Shown here piece by piece: positions 55,353 through 64,000 of a DNA stretch of 64,000 bases; positions within the stretch are counted from its first letter, which is position 1, and the number at the start of each line of letters is the position of its first letter. A model generated the notes under the pieces. The model did no database searches and was not told the origin of the DNA. It saw only the letters and a program-made list of their open reading frames with translations. A program made the position numbers and the translations under genes. Source of the stretch: Lactifluus volemus (lineage: Eukaryota > Basidiomycota > Agaricomycetes > Russulales > Russulaceae); contig WTXI01000111.1 of assembly GCA_022376515.1 (NCBI GenBank), forward strand, positions 1 through 64,000, in the 5' to 3' direction.

Positions 55353-57145
55353 GATTAGATAGCGTTCAGTTGTAGGCAACAAGACTTTATTCATAGATCA
55401 TAAGTACCTGTGAGATTAGATAGTGCTAAGAAGCTAAATATGGTAGGAGATGATACTAGAAATGCCGACGGTGTCGACATCGACCTTGCTTGTAGGCGGG
55501 TCGCACAAAAAAGCAAGAAAAAGGTCCAGCAAACAATCTAATTCTAGTCAAACAAGAAAACTCGATGGAGCCCCATCAACGATTGCCGACAGCGTCGGGA
55601 TGGGACTTCCTGACCGGGGGTAGGGGCTCCGGCCCGAGGGACGCCGGGGAGGGGATGACCTTGGGGACGACGACAAATCTTCGTCGTTCACGCGGGTTCG
55701 ACGGTCTAAGCCAAGTACACTGTAAAAGGTGTCACTTCCATCAACGAGTGGACGTGGTGGTTCTTCAGGCAACGTACTCCCATGCCTCTGTGAGCATGGT
55801 CCATGCCAGTGTGTCGATTTTTATTTTTTTTTGACATCTTACACTGACATTTCCAATTCTTTACCCTCTTTGATTTACTTTCCCTCCCTTTCGTCCCCTG
55901 TATCTGCATCCCCTTTCAGGTTGTCGTCGCTATCACCTGCCCTACTCTGCCTCCTCTCGCATCCGCTGTCATCGTCTTTGCACCCTCTCTCGCGCCCTCT
56001 CTCGCCATCTTCACCTCCTCTCTCGTGTCGTCTCTGTCGCCACCATTGCCCGCCCCCTGTCGTCACCGCTTTCTTGTTAGCATGGTACATGCCGGTGTGT
56101 CATAACTTTTCTTTAACTGCTTACACTAATTTTCTTTGATTTTCCTTTTCCAATCGTCCCCCTGCATCCCCTTTGAGGGATGGCCTCCCCCACCTGCTGG
56201 CTCTGAGGGTGCTTTTGCGACTGTCCGACGCCTGACGCCTGCGACTGGGGCACTCGTGTGACGTCTCCCCAAAGTTTGGCCCGGCAGCCTGGGTCCCCCC
56301 TCCCATCGCCACTGCTGCCGTGGCCGCTGCTACCTTGACACTGCCGCCACTACCCCACCGTTGTTGCTGCTACCCAAACGCCACCCCCATTGCCCCGTTG
56401 TTGCTGCTGCTACCCGCCGCCGCCGCCACCCCCTAACCCCACCACTGCCGCTGTCCTGATGCCGCCATTGCGGGGCACCACCGCTGCAACCCGTCACCCA
56501 AGTCCCCTCCCCCTCTGATACCTCCCCTTGGTGCCCCCTGCATGTGCCACTCTGGCACTACCTTGGTGAATGAACCCCAGGCCTTACTTTCTCAGATTAT
56601 AAGCACTTCAATTTAAGTTATATTGACAGTCTATGTTGTAATCAAAGTTTGTGTGCTGTGTGTGTACAGTAGGTGACAATATACTATGAGTATATCACGC
56701 AGACTGTATCCCAATTATCTCAATTAGAAAAGATAATGTAAGCATATCAAATTATGAATATCAAACTCCAAATGGAGACATTATTGTGTAGATCTGCCAA
56801 TCAGAAGACAGATCTGAAATGATCCGGACCAATAGAATTCGCTGAATCTGCAAGGCACACGGTCGATTTTCGACCGCATTGATACCTTGCAAGCAAGGTA
56901 ATAAGCGGTACTCACTTCAGTCGTAGGCAACAAGACTGAAGTGAACGCGTCGAAAACTACGTTCTTTTATATTTTCCAAAGTATATATAAATGTCCAGAA
57001 TAATGAGAATTTCTATTCTACCCATAATCGTGTATCTAAGTGTCCAGGGAGCTACATAAATTGTCTGTAATCATAACTAGTGCGTCCGCGCTGATCTGCG
57101 GTTTCCGGTCCGCTAGATCCGCTAGATCCGGATCGCGTCTCAACA
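55320..57145. mobile_element. 1.8-kb TG...CA insertion of unknown class in DUF6535 copy 3
   Basis: Boundaries come from comparison with copies 2 and 4. The coding tail stops after gatcctcgg and resumes at tcgggaccctg. The inserted DNA begins TGTCAATAC and ends TCAACA, as LTRs do, and is flanked by TCGG on both sides (55316-55319, 57146-57149). A 22-bp word, ttcagt-y-gtaggcaacaagact, occurs near both ends (55366-55386 and 56917-56937). The second copy sits in a 10-bp-stem hairpin (56913-56943). The middle is C/T-rich low-complexity sequence with a diverged repeat (catggtccatgccagtgtgtc at 55795, catggtacatgccggtgtgtc at 56081). No transposase or polymerase is visible, so it is non-autonomous or a large solo LTR. 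Confidence 0.65.
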
Positions 57146-57290
57146 TCGGGACCCTGTTCTGCATTTTGATGTGGACGTCCTAGAACAGTCTCAAGAATCT
57201 GCTATCTCCACCCGTCAGGTGGCTACAGATGTCCTGTGCCATCCCCTTGACACCGCCCCCGGCTCTCGCGACATTGACCATTCAGAGTAG
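57146..57290 (+). pseudogene. severed tail of DUF6535 copy 3
   Basis: Reads in the family manner (VLEQSQES, RQVATDVLCHPLD, SRDIDHSE-stop) and is followed by the family 3' flank to about 57640. Separated from its gene by the insertion 55320-57145. Confidence 0.8.
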
Positions 57291-57659
57291 AGGCGAAACA
57301 GTCGTGTAAGTTTGTCTCTGTTAATGCTACATACAGGCGTGACCCAGTTGGATATTTATAGTTTTCAAGGCTCACTGTGACTACTTTGACAAAGTCGACG
57401 TGCTTACGGTACATAAGGTATGCTTCGTCAATATGTGACTCCGAACCCCTTGCCGGTGTCATTTATCTCTATCTCCGTTTCTCCCTGTTCCGCTTGTGTG
57501 AAAGTAACGTTTGTTTTGTATAATGGGATATTCGCTGCTCGCTAGTTCTTGATTTGTCGTTCCGCGTCTCTTTTCGTTAAATCAAGTTGTGGATAATTGA
57601 TGTCTCAGGAGTTTTTTGTTTCTAGAATTACATAACGACCAAAATGATCTGCCTTCGGA
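57291..57659. other. DUF6535 family 3' flank
   Basis: Matches the stretches after 48585, 51539 and 62153 (ggcgaaacag, gttaatgctacatacag, gacccagttggatatttatag). No gene. Confidence 0.6.
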
Positions 57660-58090
57660 AAGCGTCGAATATGTCTATGGGAGATGAATATAGTAACCTA
57701 GACTTCCTACTTCGACTCGATACTGTATGGAAGTGAGAGGTGAGTTCTCAGATGGGCGCGCAGTGTCTCCGTGGCGTGCGACAGATCCACTCTTTCTGTG
57801 GAGGGCGATTCCGGGGACGAAGAGATTTTTTCTTCCTTAGCGAGGGAATCCAAGGTGGGGCTATATGCTTCTAACAGTGGCTCATCGTGGAGGTTGAATA
57901 CTGGGTGACTCGTTGGTAACGCATCATCGTGACAAGACTGTGATTATACGTGAAGCTACTACCACCAGCGTGGGGTAGGCAAAGTCGAGATTGATTTTTG
58001 GAATTAAGCATAATTACACGGTTGTGCCAACGAGCACGTCCAAGTTTGTGTATCTTCCAAACAAGTCCAATCAAATGAGGTAATCATCGC
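57660..58090 (-). pseudogene. duplicated fragment of the BLM10 5' end
   Basis: 57707-58090 resembles 45551-45960, including gatactgtatggaagtgagaggtgag, cagatccac-ctttctgtggagggcga, gaggttgaatactgggtgac and the promoter stretch gtggggtaggcaaagtcgaga. A short piece at 57663-57700 (gcgtcgaatatgtctatgggagatg) matches 44905-44930, a later part of BLM10, so the copy has an internal deletion. No frame is kept. Confidence 0.75.
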
Positions 58091-58478
58091 CGCTCCTGTT
58101 AGTGCACCGGTGGGTTGACGCGTTGACGTCCTCTTGCCTTTCTCTCCCGCGCCCTTCTTGGGGTTTGGGGCTAATTCGGTCAAGAATTCGGTCTTAGCAC
58201 CCACAATATTAATACTAGAAGAACACTTGGCCGATTGTATGAATAGCGATCTAGGGATGTAAGTCAGAATCCAACATGTACTAGTTATACAGTATTACGA
58301 GACTGTAAAAGAGGTCAGAAGTCCGTGTCCCAGCACGGCTTATGCGCAACTGATGCCAAGTTCTGGAAAGTCATATTTGCCTGGTATAGCACTCTCGCAC
58401 CCAGAGCGATCTCTATGCGAATTGCAATTGATCTGGTCGTCTGCGGCTCTACAGCAGCGGAGGCAGAAACGGTTCAGT
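58091..58478. other. spacer without a recognised gene
   Basis: A 70-codon plus frame at 58325-58537 is antisense to the end of the next gene and is not supported. Nothing else is seen. Confidence 0.45.
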
Positions 58479-59307
58479 TTAGGCTCGACACTGGGTTGTC
58501 ATCAATACAAGATCCATTCCTGGAGGAAATAGGATAGCGCACAGCTCAATAAAACTTGCTCCCCAACCACCAAACGTGCACTGAGCCCCATTCGGGAAGC
58601 GCACATCCATCTGCCCACCAGCGTCATTCGGGTCCAACTGGGACTTACTCACGTCGAGACAGCCGGTGACCTAGAAAAGACGCGCTGTGATAGCTTACAC
58701 GCGTAAGGAGAAGGCGTCATACCTGAATCCACGAACCGTCATCTGCAGTCACGACTGAGGCGGCCCTTATGAAACCTTCCGGCATTATTCTCGTGCAAAC
58801 GTTATTCCCAGGAGTACAGTACGTCTCGGCGTCCATCTCCGCATCAGATATGAGCTCTATGAGCGAGTTGGTTGTGGAGGAAGCGCTCGTGGCCAAGACA
58901 GACATACCGCCGGCCCTTGTGGGGAGCAAAAGCGCAAAATTTGTCTGGTCGACAACGAAGACTGTAGTTGAGGCAGAGGATTCACCCGTCGGCTCTGGTG
59001 TTGGTCTCAAGTCCAGGTCTTGCTGGGCAGTCCCATAGGCGTCCTGGCGGCGTTTTATCACCGCCGCCCAGGGCTTAGAGGATCGAGTCCGAGAAGGCAA
59101 TATATTTGGGTCTTTCCAAAAGCGAGAGAGATAAGATATGTTTCTTGAAGATGCAGGTACGGGAGAACGAGCGTAAGGATAGAGCGGGTTTGGACGAAGA
59201 TTATACGGGTCAGCCCAGTGACTACGAACGCCAGAGCCTATGAGAGCAACAGCATAAGTGAGAGTTGCCCAAAGTAGGGATAAAAGTAGAGATATGAATA
59301 TGAGCAT
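58479..59307 (-). CDS. small secreted or membrane-anchored fungal protein, unknown function
   Basis: Two exons (59307-58723 and 58670-58479) with a 52-nt intron give 258 residues. The start used is the ATG at 59307; the codon before it is TTG. A strong signal peptide or anchor is present (MLIFISLLLSLLWATLTYAVALIGSG). The mature part has a Tyr/Pro-rich start and a Ser/Thr-rich middle. A conserved-looking C-terminal part follows: NNVCTRIMPEGFIRAASVVTADDGSWIQ-VTGCLDVSKSQLDPNDAGGQMDVRFPNGAQC. That last segment resembles an agaricomycete family of secreted proteins in which a Cys-rich RCC-type end follows. Here the end (CRA-stop) differs, so the copy may be truncated. Confidence 0.65.
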
Positions 59308-59529
59308 CAAGGAAAGAGTCGCCCCGCAACTGGGAGTTGAAGTTGTTAGAAAAGTCGTCCGAGTCGGGAAAAATGTGACGGGCCGTGTTACGACTGGCCT
59401 TAGGCCTTAGCGCCCAACATTGTCACCGTGACGTTAGAGTCACTCGGTGAACGTCATAATCCCCACCGAGCTCTATAGTAACATCCTGAGAATCCACATT
59501 CACGATTCGTTCATCATATATAACGCCCG

Positions 59530-62153
59530 ATGGACCAAGAACCGCCTCCCGAAGGACAGAGAACCAGTACGTCATCCGATACCTAGCTTTTATCGAGCTT
59601 TATCAACGAACTCACCTCCAACTATAGCTGGCCTTCGTGACGTCCCCCGTCCAGAGCAAAACCAATTCTCTCAAGGACAGGCCAGCTTTAGTGATAGCTC
59701 CGGCCCCCTCTTTTATATGTACGTTAAGATGACAGAGGGAGAGGACGATAAAATGGCCAAACGGTGGCAAAAGGATGCAGACGGCATCCTCATTTTTGTG
59801 AGTCCTCATAGTAGTCTCCGCGCAGGGGGGGCAACAGTCAACGTGAATACTGTAGACTGGCTTATTCTCTGCTGCCCTCGCAGCATTGGCCGCCGTCTCG
59901 GTTCAAGACCTCAAGCCAAATTCACAAGATACCACTGCATTCTATCTCGCGAACATCTATCAACTTCTCGCCGACCCAAACATATCTCGTGAATCGATCC
60001 TTGCCACTCCAGCTCAACCACCCCCTTTCTCTCCTCCGAGATCAGCAGTCTTGGTCAACTCATTCTGGTTCCTCAGTTTGGTCATCAGCCTCACATGTGC
60101 CCTACTGGCGACTATGTTGCAGCAGTGGGCGCGTCGATATGTCACAATTACACAACCGCCACGGTACAGCCCACACAGGCGAGCACCGATCCGTGCATTC
60201 TTTGCTAACGGGGTGGAAAAGTTCTTCCGTGGTCGGTAGAAGCATTGCCCGCTCTTCTACACCTGGCTCTGTTCCTGTTCTTTCTGGACTGGGTGTTTTT
60301 CTGTTCAACATTAACCACACTGTATTCAGTGTGGTTATTTGGTGGATTGGACTTACAGGAGCGGTATACGGATGCATCACGTTGATGCCAATCTTCTGGC
60401 ACGATAGCCCCTACTATTCCCCACTTTCTTCCTCGGCATGGTTTTTCTATGCTGGCATCCATTATGCAGTCTTCAAATTTGTCTACTTTATTTGGGACTA
60501 CGACTACTTCATTCCCTATGTAGAGCCGGAAACATATGGCAGACGACCTTTTGAGGGTATGACGAAGGCCGTTCAAGACATAGGCTCGGAAATGTCGGTG
60601 GAAATCACCAGTCGTATCCTGGCATGGACAATTGGCGCTCTGGATGAAGATAAGGATCTTGAACAATTCTTCGAAACCATCCCCGACTTCTGCGTTTCGG
60701 ACGTGGTCCTCCGCCTTGGCCTCAACCGCATTTTCGCCAAAGTGGACGGGACATTGGCAGTGGCACTTTACGTGTTCATGACCCATAGTTTAGTCTCGGA
60801 GGCAGACAAGAAGAGGCGGGTCATCACATGCACGAAAGCTGTCGATACAGCACATCTCAGCTATGCAACTATGTATGTCCTCGGGCGCATTTTCACAGCA
60901 GGCGCGGTAGTGTTGGGATCGGTTGAAATTGGGCGATCTCTGAGAAGCACCGGCGACGCTTTATGTTCTCAAGGAATAATTGCCGGTGTCATTGCAAGTG
61001 TGCCGGAACCGGAACGGGATGACCATTGGATCGCACTTGCCATGGATCAACTAGGCGTATCAGAAGAGGTTCTTCGATATTACCTCGCGAATGGTGACAG
61101 CGTTCTACTTGCCAACATGATCCACATCACTCGCCCGCTCTTCCGCTTGTGTCTCAGCAAGACTCTACTGATAACTATTGATCTAACGCACGTCCTGGTA
61201 GGTATCTCCAAATTCGACATCCGAAATACTCTTCCCGAACTGCAGCACGACTTCTGTGCTTTGTGGAATGAAATCACTCGAGAAGCACACATTCGCGAAT
61301 CCGAGTCTTCTTTTTCTTATTTTATTCTCAAACCCATTCGGCACCATTATGACGCTTTACATCAAGACACCGATGCTGCCTCGATCAGTGACTCGCTTCT
61401 ATTGTGGAATATCCCGGGCCATACCGTGATAGGCGAGATCACCGACATCACCTTACCTTCTACAGAGCCTGTCCTATCATCCATTCCCGCATTGGGCGCA
61501 GATCATAGGCGCATACATTTTGCAGAACAGATATCGCTTCACGATCTACCTGATGTTACTCCAACCGTAGAATCCACACCACCGACCAATGTCGACAGCA
61601 AGAACGTCGTTACTACTTCTCTGACTTGACAACACCATGTCCCACTGACACCACTACCATCACCATCTCTCCCACTTCCGACTCTGAGTCAAGCCCGCAT
61701 GCCCCCGGAGTGTCGACATTCACACCACACTCGCCCTTCGCACCACCATTTAGCGAGACCACTGATCCGCATAAAAGCGTAGATCTCGGTGTTACCTCCG
61801 ACATGACATTGTCGTCTTCCCCAGCCTCAGCTCCCGACTACATGACCCCTGCAATCACTCAGTCATCACTAGCTTCTCCGGCATTCCCGATTGATCAAGT
61901 GACTGCTGCTCCGGTCCCTCTTCCCTCAACAACGGCCGTTTTTCCCGCACCGCCGCCGGTAACCTCGGTTTTGCGCCCAACCACTAGCAGAGCGAACGAT
62001 GGAACAGTCGGTGATCCTCCGGACTCCGATCTGCGTTATAATGTGGATGAGTCCCAGGAGTTAGCTATGTCTGTCCCTGAGATGGCTACAGATGTTTTGC
62101 GGCATCCCCTTGACGCAGCATCCGTCTCTCGCGACATTGATCATTCACAGTAG
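59530..62153 (+). pseudogene. DUF6535 gene, copy 4, with at least three frameshifts
   Basis: Exons 1 and 2 (59530-59566, 59628-59797) and the start of exon 3 (59856 on) are as in copy 2. A 4-base loss after GVEKF near 60222 and a 1-base loss in the run of T near 60284 (VPVLSGLGVFLFN) shift the frame twice. A third 1-base loss near 61622 ends the frame at TTSLT-stop. Downstream the tail is open again (61626-62153, ending DIDHSQ-stop). The middle part is intact (AVYGCITLMPIFWHDSPYYSPL, LQHDFCALWNEITREAHIRE). Confidence 0.85.
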
Positions 62154-63310
62154 AGGCGAAACAGTCGCGTAAGTTGGTCTTTGCCAATACTGCATATAGA
62201 AATAACCCATTGGGTTCTTATATTCTCTTTGGTGTTCTCAAGGCTCACTATAACTGTTTTACCAAGTCAACGTGCTTATGAGGGTCGGGTGCTGCCTCGA
62301 GGATGTAGTAGTTGGGGATGAAGCTGCATTGTCTGTGCTTATCTCAGCGTCGGGTAATTGTACAATGTCCGCTATCCTTCCCATGCTGTCATCCTGACCC
62401 CGCTGTCCCTAATCCCCATTCCAACGGTACATAAGGTACTATACTTCGTCAATATATGACTCTGAACCCTTGTCAGTCTCCGTTCCGTCCTGGTCCGCTT
62501 GTGTGAAGCAGAGTTTGTTTATATAATAGGATGTTCGCTGCTCGCTAGTTCTTGGTTTGTCGTTCCGTGTCTCTTTTCATATAACCAGGATATTGCATAG
62601 ACGTGGATAATCGATTTCTCAATGGTTTTCTGTTTCGAGAAATACTTGGTGGAAAACTGATCATTTATCTCATGAACGAAAGCGTTGCCTTGGCGTTTTG
62701 TCCTTCTCCCCGTCCTACATACAGACAACCATAGCTTCGATAAGTGGAGGAGTCGGCGTCGGCCAGTCTTTGAATTATATAATCAGCATAGTGGAGTTTC
62801 CCTGGCGACACGCGGTGAAACTGCAGGTCACAAAGATGGGCCACTGATGGGCCCCAAATTTCTAGCCGAGAGGGAAATAGCTGAACCAATGTACGCTCCT
62901 CCGTGTACTGTTTGATTCCTTGCGCGTTTGCTCCTACCGTGACTTTTTGATGATTCCATGATCCGCCCCGCCGGTGCCTCGTCCGTCAATGAAGGCCCGG
63001 GCGCACAAAGAGGAGCAAGGTCAGCGGAGGGAATCCACTTGGCAGTGAGGAGTCCATGGAGTTCCCACTTGCAGCAAGGACATCTGCCGGTTGGGGCGGA
63101 AAGCTAAGGTGGAGATGGGGGATTTACGTAGGCGCCGAAGACGGCGCTCGCATCTTGGACCGAATACGCGCGCACTAGAGGAGAGGGCGAGAGAACATCG
63201 TGGGCGAGATTCCTGCTCTAAGGCGAGAGTTTTAATGAATTCAGCTTATACTCGTGAACTGAAAAGCCTCAAAATCTCGTCATATGGTTTCATACAACCT
63301 CCGTAATTAC
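62154..63310. other. DUF6535 3' flank and unassigned spacer
   Basis: 62154-62640 is the family 3' flank with a small insertion near 62280-62420. 62660-62760 shares words with 51985-52075. From 62900 to 63300 there is no recognisable gene; the 71-codon frame at 63091-63306 is basic and shows no motif. Confidence 0.5.
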
Positions 63311-63408
63311 TCCCGCTTAGCTCAGCTGGTAGAGCGCGTCACTAGTAACGTGATCGTGGGAAGATCACAATACATGACGAGGTCAGTCGTTCAAGTCGGC
63401 TAGTGGGA
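63311..63408 (+). tRNA. tRNA-Thr(AGU) with a 26-nt intron
   Basis: The acceptor stem tcccgct/agtggga has 7 pairs with one G-U. The D arm is GCTC...GAGC, and the anticodon stem CGTCA (63337-63341) pairs with TGACG (63375-63379) once the intron 63348-63373 is removed. The anticodon is AGT at 63344-63346, and the intron starts one base 3' of it as is normal. The T arm is AGTCG-TTCAAGT-CGGCT. The A box TAGCTCAGCTGG and a B box around GTTCAAGTC are present. Confidence 0.88.
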
Positions 63409-63411
63409 ATA

Positions 63412-63420
63412 ATTTTTTTT
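63412..63420 (+). terminator. Pol III terminator T run
   Basis: A run of T begins four bases after the tRNA 3' end, the standard RNA polymerase III stop. Confidence 0.8.
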
Positions 63421-64000
63421 CTAAACGACCACATTGAGCTATTCGCCCACCGCCAAGGACGGGTCGACTTGAAAAACGGGGCGTTAACATTGCAGTATAT
63501 GTCCATCGGAGATGATACAACAAAATGTCCTGATACTATCGAGGATTGGAGACAAAAGGCTACAGTGTCAAGATAAAAATACAAAGGGTGTACGGCAGCG
63601 TAGAAGTAACGTCCATATGCATTCGATTTATGGGCTGACCTGCAACCACATTAAGAGGGCGTGGTGTCCGTTGTGCAAATAAGGTCCGCTTGCAAGTCCG
63701 AGTTCCGAGTCTTATTCTTACTTATAAAGTACTCATGCTCTCACGGCTCAGAAGGTTGGAGGTTGGAGGTTGGGGGCTGAACCAATCTAGATGAAGCGCA
63801 CGTGCCAAACATCCGCACCATTTGCGGCGCGTTGGAGACCAGCAAAGGTGGTACATCCGCCGAGTAGATCAATGCGTCGCAGGCCAGCGGGATCGGGTGC
63901 GACTCTGTTGCGCTGGTTGAAACTTGACGACGCCGCCCGCCTGTGATTTTCACTCGGGAGCTGGTTGAAGTCCGCCTGACTGGCGCGCTCAGAGAGCTTG
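63421..64000. other. right edge, no supported gene
   Basis: Small frames at 63342-63584 and 63741-63953 (both minus) show no recognisable motif. A short ggttgga repeat lies at about 63753-63772. A gene could begin beyond the edge. Confidence 0.4.

Overview
The window reads as nuclear DNA of an agaricomycete (mushroom-forming class) fungus, with a Rhizoctonia/Ceratobasidium-like flavour. The signs are genes split by many 48-70 nt GT..AG introns, repeated DUF6535 proteins, Plavaka-type and tnp2/CACTA-type transposases, a chromodomain Ty3/gypsy element, and fungal SMC1 and BLM10 genes. The genus is an inference; the class is well supported.

Left part (1-20.6 kb) is a transposon nest. It opens with a decayed DUF6535 gene on the minus strand, followed by a repeat zone with a perfect 60-bp palindrome. 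Then comes an unnamed seven-exon host gene (minus, 3405-15243, 720 codons before the stop) split inside exon 1 by a Tc1/mariner element (5559-14852, TA duplication). That element is split in turn by a 7.68-kb Ty3/gypsy chromovirus (6287-13966, TTCCC duplication). Removing the inner element restores the transposase junction, and removing both restores the host frame. The chromovirus has LTRs that I read as identical, a Tf1-like self-priming site, gag, pol, and an extra 3' coding region with two CCHC knuckles. To the right is a Plavaka transposase gene (15.5-19.4 kb) carrying a 611-bp solo LTR and an intron that looks like a tandem copy of its own downstream exon. A shuffled piece of a ribonucleotide reductase large-subunit gene follows.

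Middle part (21-45.8 kb) holds the housekeeping genes, all on the minus strand: SMC1 (cohesin ATPase), an acylaminoacyl-peptidase and BLM10/PA200 (proteasome activator). A 7.5-kb tnp2-type DNA transposon with three genes, AT-rich subterminal arrays and a 7-bp duplication sits 136 bp upstream of the SMC1 start codon.

Right part (46-63 kb) is a family cluster of DUF6535 genes on the plus strand in birth-and-death evolution. One copy is intact (46.1-48.6 kb), one has its 3' end replaced by a 1.8-kb insertion, one is a frameshifted pseudogene and one is a fragment. Among them lie a frameshifted kinase-like gene, a duplicated piece of the BLM10 5' end and a small secreted-protein gene. A tRNA-Thr(AGU) gene with a 26-nt intron lies at 63.3 kb.
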